A stretch of 28,029 nt of DNA from a virus (IMGVR_UViG_3300042507_008101:1-28029); one strand, 5' to 3'. Positions 21,736 to 28,029 are shown, counted from the stretch's first letter. The notes: generated by a model from the sequence alone, not told the origin. Program-made: numbers and translations.

Positions 21736-22197
21736 ATGAAATCATTCAAAGAATGGAAATTAGAAGAAAGTGTAGATTCAACAAGATATAGCGTTGCTAT
21801 AAACTATAGAACCGATCCAAACGAAGTGCTGGATGCATATTCAAAAATAGCTCTTGGCTATATAAGTGCTGCGATGAAAAACCATGGGTTTCATACAAAA
21901 CACGTATACTCAGAACAACCATACAGACTAATTGTTGCAAGTAGAAATTGGGATGATGGAGAGTGGGTTGGTGTTGCAAGCTGGGACCATAAGAATAAAT
22001 GTTTTGTAATATCAAAAGGATTTTACAATAAATCAAATAAAACAACTTCAATTATAAGCACGGATAAGTGCTCTGGAACTACACCAGGAGATATAAGTAA
22101 AGATTTATATAAATTAATGCAAGATTTAAAAGATAAGCCGGATAGGTACTCAGAAAAATTAAAACCAGTTAATATGAAAAGAGGACCAAAAACTTAA
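21736..22197 (+). CDS. 153-aa capsid-targeted internal-protein candidate
   Basis: It begins MKSFKEWKLEES, the closest match in the window to T4 MKTYQEFIAEA, with L-E-E|S at residues 9-12 for a gp21-type protease. The mature part would be a compact alpha/beta domain (RYSVAINYRTDPNEVLDAYS, then VASRNWDDGEWVGVASWDH) with a Lys-rich C-terminal tail. No known toxin or nuclease motif is visible. It is four bases after the gp13-like gene and its stop overlaps the convergent sigma-factor gene by four bases. Size and targeting fit T4 IPI-IPIII-type ejected proteins, which counter host defences; that role is an analogy only. Confidence 0.65.
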   Translation: MKSFKEWKLEESVDSTRYSVAINYRTDPNEVLDAYSKIALGYISAAMKNHGFHTKHVYSEQPYRLIVASRNWDDGEWVGVASWDHKNKCFVISKGFYNKSNKTTSIISTDKCSGTTPGDISKDLYKLMQDLKDKPDRYSEKLKPVNMKRGPKT

Positions 22198-22697
22198 TCT
22201 CTAGGCTTGTGTGTTTTTGATACATTTATTTCGCTCTGAAGCTCTCTAGACATGTGATCTTGATACTTTTTCTTTAATTCTGTGTAGTTTCTGGCGGATC
22301 TATATAATTGCTTGAAGTGATTTAAGATACAGGTTGTCATGTAATTAAAAGCTTTTCCAAACCTTGGATCAAAACGATCTAGTTTTTCAAAACATATAAG
22401 AACGCCTTCTTGCACACTGTCATCTGGATCTATTAAGTTAAATTTTGCGTATCTAACTATATTCTCAGATAGTGTATAAAATGCAGTAGCTAAGTCTCTT
22501 TGAGTAATATCATAATCACTTAAAGCTCTGTTGTATTCATCTTTAACAAAGACCCAAGATTCAGGCTCTTTTTCTTTAATGCCTTGCTCTTTGATATTAT
22601 TCATTAAATACTGATACATATTTTTGCTTCTTTTTATTTTTTGAAAAGAAACTATAACCTTTTCGAGCTTCTTGTTATTCAGGTATTCTGATGCCAT
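22194..22697 (-). CDS. 55: late transcription sigma factor, gp55-like
   Basis: A 167-aa, minimal sigma70-family protein. The region FYTLSENIVRYAKFNLIDPD, DDSVQEGVLICFEKLDRFDP and GKAFNYMTTCILNHFKQLYR (about 70-135) is a sigma region 2, including the core-binding helix and the aromatic/basic -10-recognition helix, as in T4 gp55. No region 4 is present, as expected, since gp55 recognises only a TATAAATA-type late box and needs coactivator and sliding clamp. AAAGGAAA precedes the ATG. It is monocistronic, divergent from 22739, with a perfect palindrome in the gap. It should direct the late virion genes of this window. Confidence 0.85.
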   Translation of the reverse strand: MASEYLNNKKLEKVIVSFQKIKRSKNMYQYLMNNIKEQGIKEKEPESWVFVKDEYNRALSDYDITQRDLATAFYTLSENIVRYAKFNLIDPDDSVQEGVLICFEKLDRFDPRFGKAFNYMTTCILNHFKQLYRSARNYTELKKKYQDHMSRELQSEINVSKTHKPRD

Positions 22698-22718
22698 TAA
22701 TTTCCTTTTAATTTTTAA

Positions 22719-22730
22719 AGAATATATTCT
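22719..22730. promoter_or_regulatory. 12-bp palindrome between sigma factor and 22739
   Basis: AGAATATATTCT, a perfect dyad 22 bases upstream of the gp55-like ATG and nine bases upstream of the ATG at 22739. Placed in the 41-base divergent gap, it may be an operator or a shared promoter core; A/T richness raises the odds of chance. Confidence 0.35.
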
Positions 22731-22738
22731 ATTAATTT

Positions 22739-22882
22739 ATGGATTATTATTACATATTCTATAAAATATTAGAAGATCCGAGATGCATAAAGCATTACAA
22801 AGATCTGTTGTGTTATTATAAAAGTAAAAATAAACAAAATTTTATATCTGCAATAGAAAATTTGATTGAAAAAATAAAATGA
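22739..22882 (+). CDS. 47-aa hypothetical protein
   Basis: ATG 22739 to TGA 22882, the stop overlapping the ATG of the glycosyltransferase-like gene (ATGA). It is aromatic and Lys-rich: MDYYYIFYKILEDP, then CIKHYKDLLCYYKSKNKQ and a final AIENLIEKIK helix. This resembles small phage proteins of the type ...Y-K-x-a-i-x-Y-Y-k-x-x-g-k. The coupled stop/start and lack of other coding in the gap support it. Function unknown. Confidence 0.55.
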   Translation: MDYYYIFYKILEDPRCIKHYKDLLCYYKSKNKQNFISAIENLIEKIK

Positions 22883-23817
22883 ATGACAATCTATCTTTTT
22901 GTATTGTTGCAAAAAATAATGAAGAAACTTTGCCAAGCTGCATAGAATCTTTTTTTGATATCTGCAGAGACATTTCTTATGTTGACATGGGATCAACAGA
23001 TAAAACCGTAAGTATTTTGGAAAAATATAATGGCAAAAAATTTAAAAAAATAAATGAAGATTTTGCTTCAAATAAGAATCACTTAATAAGTAATGTTAAA
23101 AAAGATTGGTTGTTTTTCATTGAACCAAATGAAAAAATCATAAATGGTAAAAAAGAAATATTAGACATTGTCGGCAAAAAAGAAGGTGTGTTTAGCGTCT
23201 TACTTCTACAAAATGAAATTTTATCTAAATCAACAAGATTTTTTTGTGATAACAAAATAAAATTTGAAAATCCAATTTTTGAAACCATATATTCAAAATC
23301 TTCTTGCTCAAATATAATTTTGAAAGAGTCTGCGGCAATAGAGATCCCAGACGAATATGAAAAAATATTAAAATGGAAGGCTAAAGAGCCTTTAAAAACA
23401 CATCCTCTTTATTACGAATCATGTTTTTATATTAAAAATAAAAGATGGGAAGATTTTATTAAAACAGCTGAAAAATATCTTTTCATGGAAAAAGATACGA
23501 ATTTACCAAGCTACATTATGGTTAAATATTATCTTTCTTTAATTTTATTTTACACACAAAAAGATATTAAGAAATCTATTCAGACACTTGCGTTTTGTTT
23601 GGAAAAAAATCCCACTATGTCTGAATTTTGGTGTTTGCTCGGAGATATTAATTTTGAAATGAAAAAATATCAAAAAGCATATTATTTTTACGATAATGCT
23701 ATAATACTGGGATCTCAAAGATTAAATGGTGATGAACTGCCAATAGATGTTAAGAAATATAAAGAGTATCCAGATAAAATGAAAATTATATGCAAAGATT
23801 TAGTAGACAAAATCTAG
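22879..23817 (+). CDS. family 2 glycosyltransferase-like protein with TPR C-terminus
   Basis: 312 aa. The N-terminal part follows the TPR-GT2 pattern: FCIVAKNNEETLPSCIESF (7-25) for the nucleotide-sugar fold, VDMGSTDKT, and FASNKNHLISNVKKDWLFFI. In active members the next residues are D-a-D-E; here they are E-P-N-E (about 83-86), so the metal-binding DxD is replaced and catalysis is doubtful. The C-terminal half (about 200-290) has TPR-like helix pairs, e.g. KKSIQTLAFCLEKNPTMSEFW and LLGDINFEMKKYQKAYYFYDNA. It may act on surface sugars or virion proteins, or be a binding-only relative. It overlaps the convergent 23800 gene by 18 bases. Confidence 0.7.
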   Translation: MNDNLSFCIVAKNNEETLPSCIESFFDICRDISYVDMGSTDKTVSILEKYNGKKFKKINEDFASNKNHLISNVKKDWLFFIEPNEKIINGKKEILDIVGKKEGVFSVLLLQNEILSKSTRFFCDNKIKFENPIFETIYSKSSCSNIILKESAAIEIPDEYEKILKWKAKEPLKTHPLYYESCFYIKNKRWEDFIKTAEKYLFMEKDTNLPSYIMVKYYLSLILFYTQKDIKKSIQTLAFCLEKNPTMSEFWCLLGDINFEMKKYQKAYYFYDNAIILGSQRLNGDELPIDVKKYKEYPDKMKIICKDLVDKI

Positions 23818-24180
23818 CTCATTTATCACTACAGTCACCTGATCCTCATATCTTGAAATGGCAAGTTGCTTACGCCCAGGAGACAAAGCTCTTAATTTTG
23901 ATTCCAATTCATCTATAGAGCAGTTTATTATAGAAAAGTTATTTTGAGAGAGCTTACTCACCTGTTCTTCTACAGCAACAACTTCCTTGTCTGGGAAGTA
24001 TTCTTGAAGTTGTGGTTTGGCTTCTGACAACAATCTCTTATAAAGACCTACATTACAACCACAGCCAGGGTTGGATATAAATTTATTTAAATCTTCCTTA
24101 AATGTATCCGGAAGACTATTTCTGAATCTATCGTCCCTCAATGCTTGTTTGACATCTATCAAACTAATAGGTTGTTTCAT
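23800..24180 (-). CDS. conserved phage hypothetical protein with NPGCGCN motif
   Basis: 126 aa. The N-terminal half (ISLIDVKQALRDDRFRNSLPDTFKEDLNKF) is helical, followed by a conserved-looking NPGCGCNVGLYKRLL at about 37-51 and LQEYFPD, a combination I recall from T4-like aquatic phage genomes without known function. The three neighbouring Cys-containing residues could bind metal or stay reduced in a small fold. It is the last of three minus-strand genes (24849 to 23800), six bases after the membrane protein gene. It has a weak ribosome binding site (GAGA). Confidence 0.6.
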   Translation of the reverse strand: MKQPISLIDVKQALRDDRFRNSLPDTFKEDLNKFISNPGCGCNVGLYKRLLSEAKPQLQEYFPDKEVVAVEEQVSKLSQNNFSIINCSIDELESKLRALSPGRKQLAISRYEDQVTVVINELDFVY

Positions 24181-24186
24181 TTTTTC

Positions 24187-24486
24187 TCATTTCGTTAAGT
24201 TTATTATCGAAGCTTCTAATAAATTCAATACCACAGCCATTAGCTGAGATAATATACTACCAGCACAACCACAAGCAAATACTTGAACAGGATCTGTTGT
24301 TAAAAGAGAGGCTCCCATGAACATACCACACCAGAAACCTAAGCACATATAGCATTCAAATAACTTAGCTATCTTTTCAGGAAGATTGTTTTTAATCCAA
24401 TCTCTTAAAAATTGAAATATAGAACCATCTATTATTATGTGAGTCATTCCTATTGATGCCAAAATAAATATAATAGTATTATTCAC
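24187..24486 (-). CDS. small inner-membrane protein with CxxCxGFW motif
   Basis: 99 aa from a GTG at 24486 with an excellent GGAGGT five bases upstream. Three hydrophobic segments: about 4-22, 47-64 and 68-92. Between the first two is a charged loop (RDWIKNNLPEKIAKLFE), then CYMCLGFWCGMFMG, in which C-x-x-C-x-G-F-W matches the signature of the DUF1360 family of small membrane proteins found in phages and bacteria. The function of that family is not established; the paired Cys at the membrane edge may bind metal. A role in envelope modification or exclusion is a guess. It sits between two cytosolic hypotheticals in one operon. Confidence 0.7.
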   Translation of the reverse strand: MNNTIIFILASIGMTHIIIDGSIFQFLRDWIKNNLPEKIAKLFECYMCLGFWCGMFMGASLLTTDPVQVFACGCAGSILSQLMAVVLNLLEASIINLTK

Positions 24487-24489
24487 TGA

Positions 24490-24849
24490 TTACCTCCATA
24501 ACGTTATATTAAAACTATCTTTTCCGCGAGACACACAAAATTCTCTGTATTCCTTTGCTTCTATTGGAACTTCACAATCACCGATAGAAAACTCAAAAGT
24601 TTTTGTTATATTATTACTGATTTTTTTCAAAATAACATTTGTTTTAAAATATTGACTTAAAATATCTACGTGTTTTTGTTCCAGAGAATTAATGAGGGTG
24701 ATCTCCATGTCCCTTAGCTTAGATGCCATCCCACCCACCATTTTTGCAAACTTCCATTGATCAAAAATTTCCTTAAAATCATATAATTTTTTGTGTAATT
24801 CTGGATTTAAAAAAATTTTTTCTTCTAAGTTGTAAAGATTTATTTCCAC
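24490..24849 (-). CDS. conserved hypothetical protein, 119 aa
   Basis: It starts with GTG at 24849 with no Shine-Dalgarno; TATTATATTGA lies directly before it. The N-terminal helical part (NLEEKIFLNPELHKKLYDFKEIF) leads into FDQWKFAKMVGGMASKLRDMEI, which resembles a short motif (F-D-Q-W-k-l-x-x-x) in small phage proteins. The C-terminal part is beta-rich (FEFSIGDCEVPIEAKEYREF, then SFNITLW). It is the first gene of the minus-strand trio. Function unknown. Confidence 0.55.
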   Translation of the reverse strand: MEINLYNLEEKIFLNPELHKKLYDFKEIFDQWKFAKMVGGMASKLRDMEITLINSLEQKHVDILSQYFKTNVILKKISNNITKTFEFSIGDCEVPIEAKEYREFCVSRGKDSFNITLWR

Positions 24850-24897
24850 TCAATATAATAGAAAAATTAAAAATTTTTCACTATGATAAATTTGCCA

Positions 24898-24906
24898 TAT
24901 AAGATA
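24898..24906 (+). promoter_or_regulatory. candidate late promoter box TATAAGATA
   Basis: TATAAGATA lies 22 bases before ATG 24929, with AGAAAGG as ribosome binding site between them: a normal late-promoter layout for the baseplate gene. One inserted base relative to T4 TATAAATA. Confidence 0.4.
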
Positions 24907-24928
24907 ATTTTTAAGAAAGGCTTTACAT

Positions 24929-25948
24929 ATGTCTGAAGAAGTGTTCCGCCCCAGAAAACCCGAAGAAAATTTAGAAAAATTGAATGCAGCTGAGTCTATT
25001 AGGCAGGCAGCAGCGGGCGAAGCAAAACGACCAGAAGGGCAAGCGCCTTTTGAGATCAAAGGAAATGTCCCGCCTGAATTTTTAAATGCTATGGGAATGC
25101 AAAATTCCCAGGCTACTTCAACAGCAAATTCAGACAGACAACCAGTAAGTGGAAATTTAAAAGATCTTCTTGAAGATCTAAAGCAGTCAACTTCTGTTTA
25201 TGAAGAAATAGAACTGCCTTCTAGGGGTGTTTTTTATGACGGAGAGAACGGTCCTGCTGATGGAATAGTTCATATTAGACCAATGACTGGAGAAGAGGAA
25301 CAAATTTTAGCCACTCCAAGGTTTGTCAGAAAAGGACAAGCATTGAATATGATATTCGCCAGATGTATAAAAGAAAAAATAAAGCCAGAAGATCTTTTGA
25401 CTGTTGATAGAACATATTTATTGATATACTTAAGAGGAATTTCTTATTCTCCATTATATGAAGTTGAAATAAAGTGCCCAGAGTGCGAAAGAAAGTTTTC
25501 AACAGAAATTGACTTGAACACTTTGATGGTTGAATCCTGCCCAGAAGGATATGGACCATCACTAGAAGGTGTTTTACCAACTTCAAAGTATGTTTTCAGA
25601 TACCGATTATCTAAAGGCAAGGATGAAACAGATATACAAGACCATCGAGATAGAAGAATCAAAAACTTTGGAGATAATTCAACAGATGACACGCTGATAT
25701 ACAGAACATCTATTTTAGTTGATGAAATACAAGGAATCACAGACAAGAGAGATCTTCAAACATTGATTAAAAATCTCCCAATTTCAGATGTTTCGCACAT
25801 AAGAAATTGTGTGAATGAACCGCCATTTGGTGTAGATACAAAAGTTGATATGGCTTGCCCGAGTTGCCTACAAGAGTTTGATGTTGATCTGCCACTTGAA
25901 GCAAATTTTTTCTTCCCGCGTCGGAGGAGGGAGAAAACACAAGCTTAA
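24929..25948 (+). CDS. baseplate hub protein, gp26-family (T4_baseplate)
   Basis: 339 aa against 208 for T4 gp26; the first ~85 residues are an extra polar, disordered-looking tail. The core from YEEIELPSRGVFYDGENG (about 91-108) through VHIRPMTGEEEQILATPRF, a DLLTVDRTYLLIYLRGISY element and CPECERKFSTEIDL is the typical order of the T4 baseplate family, which helps assemble the hub. Two Cys pairs (CPEC and CPSC) look like zinc ribbons flanking the middle domain. The C-terminus ends NFFFPRRRREKTQA after a slippery A AAT TTT TTC, from which a -1 shift would fuse it to the next gene. A late-type box and AGAAAGG precede it. Exact numbering (gp26 or a fusion equivalent) is uncertain. Confidence 0.75.
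   Translation: MSEEVFRPRKPEENLEKLNAAESIRQAAAGEAKRPEGQAPFEIKGNVPPEFLNAMGMQNSQATSTANSDRQPVSGNLKDLLEDLKQSTSVYEEIELPSRGVFYDGENGPADGIVHIRPMTGEEEQILATPRFVRKGQALNMIFARCIKEKIKPEDLLTVDRTYLLIYLRGISYSPLYEVEIKCPECERKFSTEIDLNTLMVESCPEGYGPSLEGVLPTSKYVFRYRLSKGKDETDIQDHRDRRIKNFGDNSTDDTLIYRTSILVDEIQGITDKRDLQTLIKNLPISDVSHIRNCVNEPPFGVDTKVDMACPSCLQEFDVDLPLEANFFFPRRRREKTQA
25903..25912 (+). promoter_or_regulatory. candidate -1 ribosomal frameshift site (AAATTTTTTC)
   Basis: In the reading frame of the baseplate gene this is A AAT TTT TTC, which contains two overlapping X-XXY-YYZ heptamers (A AAT TTT and T TTT TTC). A -1 slip enters an open frame that continues without a stop into the 25951-26130 gene. The purine-rich GGAGGAGGGAG (25923-25933) and the palindrome at 25938-25955 lie downstream. 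Confidence 0.5.
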
Positions 25949-25955
25949 GCTTGTG
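25938..25955. repeat. perfect 18-bp palindrome at the baseplate gene stop codon
   Basis: CACAAGCTTAAGCTTGTG; as RNA a 7-bp stem with a TTAA loop. The baseplate gene's TAA (25946-25948) is at its centre and the only plausible start of the next gene (TTG 25951) is in its right arm. It may influence termination, reinitiation or frameshifting. Confidence 0.7.
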
Positions 25956-26130
25956 GGAAAACCTGGCAGAAGAAATCTTCTTCTTTCAATACCACATGCG
26001 ACAAAGCATGAAAGATACCATGATCTTGCCCATTAACCTCAGAAAATGGTTAATACAAAGATACATACAACAAAAAGAAAGAGAGAATGAACAAATGGAA
26101 GCAGAAAGAAGAAAAATTAGAAAGAAATAA
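25951..26130 (+). CDS. tail-assembly-chaperone-like small protein, TTG start or -1 frameshift product
   Basis: The frame codes WENLAEEIFFFQYHMRQSMKD, then TMILPINLRKWLIQRYIQQK and a charged helix, 59 aa counted from TTG 25951. Pattern L-x-E-x-i-f-f-l-x-y-h ... d-x-x-x-m-P-i-x-x-R-x-w is what I associate with the small second domain of phage tail-assembly chaperone or hub-assembly genes. There is no ATG before 25996, which would cut off the first helix, and no ribosome binding site at fitting distance. The gene is therefore either reinitiated at TTG within a palindrome or translated as an extension of the baseplate protein by -1 shifting at 25903-25912. Three bases separate it from the next gene. 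Confidence 0.6.
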   Translation: MWENLAEEIFFFQYHMRQSMKDTMILPINLRKWLIQRYIQQKERENEQMEAERRKIRKK

Positions 26131-26133
26131 AAT

Positions 26134-26877
26134 ATGCCTACGAAAGAAAGATTTCAAAACCCAAATTGTGATGATGATATAAATCTTAGACTATTCTCTT
26201 TTAATTCAAACACAAAAACAAATTTTCACCAGGTGGATAAAGTAGACATATTCGTCTTAGATCCAGAAGAAGTTACTGCGGAAAACCCGAGCGGAAAAAG
26301 ATTGGTACAGTCTATATTAGGAGAAGAAGTCACCAATAACAACGAAGGTGAATATCTTTTAACTGTGAATTTAACAAGTCCTTTATATACAATTGGCAAG
26401 TATATTGATGTGTGGCATGTAAAATTTGAAGAAGGACAGCCCTGCGTAGAATCAAGTATTGAAAATTACTTCGAAGTATTTCCAGGTCTTTGGTTTACTT
26501 CGACCTCTCCAAGCATATACGATTTTAGCTTTTACTTTAAGCCCAATAAAGTAACCAAGGGTAGCAAGAGATACATAATAATAGAAGTTATTCCTAATGT
26601 TCCAAAAAGCGAAGAATTAGAAAGATATTACAATAATCTTGCTATAACATCCGATCTTAAGATTTACATAGAGAAAAATTGCTCGGATTGCCTGCCCACA
26701 GAACAAGATTTAAGATTGGTTGTCGATGGTGAAAGCGTCTCATTTAGAGAAAAGAGGTTCGGATATTACTTCTTAGACACTACCGAGTTAGACAAAGGCA
26801 TATATGATATTTGGTTTGAATTAAACTATGCTGAAAACACTTTCATATCAGATAGAAGTCAACTACAAATATATTAG
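26134..26877 (+). CDS. conserved phage hypothetical, probable virion/baseplate protein
   Basis: 247 aa, beta-rich. It begins MPTKERFQNPNCDDDINLRL and has repeated Ig-like stretches: DKVDIFVLDPEEV, GEYLLTVNLTSPLYTIGKY, DVWHVKFEEGQPCVES and, near the end, GIYDIWFELNYAENT. The middle carries KGSKRYIIIEVIPNVPKSEE and a cysteine pair (NCSDCLP). The recurring Y-x-(V/I)-W-(H/F)-(V/E)-x-(F/L) strand suggests two related beta domains. Such proteins occur in structural clusters of T4-like aquatic phages. Being next to the gp26-family gene suggests a tail or baseplate part, but no named homologue was recognised. Confidence 0.6.
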   Translation: MPTKERFQNPNCDDDINLRLFSFNSNTKTNFHQVDKVDIFVLDPEEVTAENPSGKRLVQSILGEEVTNNNEGEYLLTVNLTSPLYTIGKYIDVWHVKFEEGQPCVESSIENYFEVFPGLWFTSTSPSIYDFSFYFKPNKVTKGSKRYIIIEVIPNVPKSEELERYYNNLAITSDLKIYIEKNCSDCLPTEQDLRLVVDGESVSFREKRFGYYFLDTTELDKGIYDIWFELNYAENTFISDRSQLQIY

Positions 26878-26888
26878 GAATATTTTTT

Positions 26889-28029
26889 ATGGAAAAAATA
26901 TTTGTCAGCATAGCATCATATAGAGATTCTCAGTTAATACCAACGATAAAAGATTTATTAAATAAATCAAAATACCCAGATAATCTAACATTTGGTATAT
27001 GTTGGCAACACGGCGATGACGAAAATCTAGATGAGTTTAAAAGCGACCCAAGGTTTAAGATACTTGATATAAACTATAAAGATAGTAGGGGAGCTTGTTG
27101 GGCTAGGAGTAAAGTGCAGGAGCTATACTCTGGGGAGAAGTATTATTTCCAATTAGATTCTCATCACAGGTTTCTGCCAGAGTGGGATTCTAAGCTCGTA
27201 GAAATGTATTGTGGATTGAAATCCAACAAGCCTTTATTGACTGGTTATTGTACAGTTCTGGACATGCAGAATGATCAGAAATTAAATAATCAGCCTTTGA
27301 AAATAGTTGGATTTGAAACTTTTTCTCAAGATGGAAACTTGATGCTTAAGCCACATTATGTTGATGAATTTAAAACCTTGACCGATCCTATTCCCGCAAG
27401 ATTTGTTTCTGGGCATTTTGTATTCGTAGATGGTAAGTGGGTAGAAGAGTGTGGATATGATCCTAATTTGTACTTTCATGGAGAAGAAGTAAGTCTGAGT
27501 ATAAGATCTTACACACACGGATATGATTTGTTTCACCCTCACTATTCAATAATATGGCATCAGTACATCAGAGAGGGCAATAAGAAGCATTGGGACGATC
27601 ACACAAAAGATAATCCTTGGTGGAATCTCGACTCAAAAGCTAAAAAAAGACTAAGAAAGTTATTGCAACAAGAAGAAAATGACGAGCACTTGGGAAAATA
27701 CTGTTTAGGGACAGCCAGATCTTTTCATGATTATGAATTGTACACAGGAATTGATTTCAAAAATAAAAAAATAGGTTCCAAAGCCAAACGAGGACAAAAT
27801 CCTTACATAATGACAGAAGAAGAGTGGTCAAAAGATTTTGAAAATAAGTATAATTTAAACTTATCTTGGGATCCAAAAGATGTACCATCAAGAGATGATT
27901 GTGATTTTTGGTTCTTCGGAATAGAAGATGTTGACAATAAATTAATTTTTAGAAACGATTTTTTTCCTGAGAATAACAAAGAAATACTTGATAAAAAGAT
28001 CAGTAGATTTAATGCCGTCTTTGATTCTA
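26889..28029 (+). CDS. GT60-type (GlcNAc-transferase-like) glycosyltransferase, 3'-truncated by the window end
   Basis: Open for 380 codons to the window edge. AGGA at 26876-26879 precedes the ATG. The sequence follows the Glycosyltransferase (GlcNAc)/GT60 family: IFVSIASYRDSQLIPTI (4-20), FGICWQHGDD, DSRGACWARSKVQELYSGEKYYFQ, and the metal-binding QLDSHHRF, in which D-x-H takes the place of DxD. FVSGHFVFVDG and YFHGEEVSLSIRSYTHGYDL complete the catalytic domain (to about 230). Family members add GlcNAc to Ser/Thr of proteins, so virion-protein or host-surface glycosylation is likely. About 130 further residues form a C-terminal extension with FWFFGIEDVDN, of unknown role. Confidence 0.85.
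   Translation, partial: MEKIFVSIASYRDSQLIPTIKDLLNKSKYPDNLTFGICWQHGDDENLDEFKSDPRFKILDINYKDSRGACWARSKVQELYSGEKYYFQLDSHHRFLPEWDSKLVEMYCGLKSNKPLLTGYCTVLDMQNDQKLNNQPLKIVGFETFSQDGNLMLKPHYVDEFKTLTDPIPARFVSGHFVFVDGKWVEECGYDPNLYFHGEEVSLSIRSYTHGYDLFHPHYSIIWHQYIREGNKKHWDDHTKDNPWWNLDSKAKKRLRKLLQQEENDEHLGKYCLGTARSFHDYELYTGIDFKNKKIGSKAKRGQNPYIMTEEEWSKDFENKYNLNLSWDPKDVPSRDDCDFWFFGIEDVDNKLIFRNDFFPENNKEILDKKISRFNAVFDS

Noticed and set aside
25845-26036. 63-aa plus-strand frame across the baseplate gene end
   Set aside because: It is a shadow: the -1 frame carries the conserved-looking domain and this +1 frame is basic and featureless.
1-28029. tRNA genes
   Set aside because: No cloverleaf with a GTTCGAAT-type T-loop was found; GTTCGAT matches near 16091 and 18329 lie in a leader and in coding sequence without pairing arms.

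Overview
The window is a 28 kb, AT-rich, gene-dense piece of a T4-like contractile-tailed phage (myovirus) genome. This rests on sequence resemblance to several T4 core proteins: a gp32-type ssDNA-binding protein, a RecA/UvsX recombinase, neck proteins resembling gp13 and (less surely) gp14, the gp15-type sheath terminator, a gp18-type sheath, two gp19-type tube proteins, a gp26-family baseplate protein and a gp55-type late sigma factor. No bacterial housekeeping gene, tRNA, rRNA or CRISPR array is visible. The style (short overlapping genes, small lysine-rich hypotheticals, glycosyltransferases) fits an uncultured aquatic T4-like phage; the host cannot be named from the sequence.

Layout. 1-2694 (+): overlapping metabolism/repair genes: a 5'-truncated HhH-GPD DNA glycosylase, a 61-aa phage module protein, dCMP deaminase, a methyltransferase-like protein and two hypotheticals. 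2687-5078 (+): replication/recombination: gp32-like protein from its own promoter, a strong terminator, the RecA/UvsX protein, and a long palindromic terminator shared with a convergent small gene. 5106-8968: small genes on both strands, several beginning with a T4-like capsid-targeting N-terminus. 8969-9333: a decayed IS200/IS605-type element whose TnpB keeps only its C-terminal end. 9330-14169 (-): tail cassette (gp15-like, 65-aa protein, sheath, tube, second tube). 14180-22197: neck and other virion-type genes on alternating strands, including a 1293-aa protein with a capsid-targeting-like N-terminus. 22194-24849: late sigma factor, a TPR glycosyltransferase and a minus-strand trio of small genes. 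24929-28029 (+): gp26-family baseplate protein, a -1-frame downstream gene possibly reached by ribosomal frameshifting, a hypothetical virion-type protein and a GT60-type glycosyltransferase running off the end.

How it works together. Deaminase, gp32 and RecA/UvsX serve nucleotide supply and recombination-dependent replication. The gp55-like sigma factor would direct late transcription from TATAAA-type boxes, candidates for which precede several genes. Sheath, tubes, gp15, gp13/gp14 and gp26 build the tail and neck. Proteins that start with M-x-x-F/Y-x-x-W/F, most followed within about 20 residues by an (L/I)-x-E site, are best read as internal head proteins packaged with the prohead and trimmed by a gp21-type protease.

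Points most worth a second look: the set of capsid-targeted proteins including the 1293-aa one; the slippery site joining the baseplate gene to its -1-frame neighbour; the TnpB remnant whose right end supplies the stop codon of the second tube gene; the duplicated tube gene behind a terminator; and virion genes whose starts have A/T boxes instead of Shine-Dalgarno sequences.
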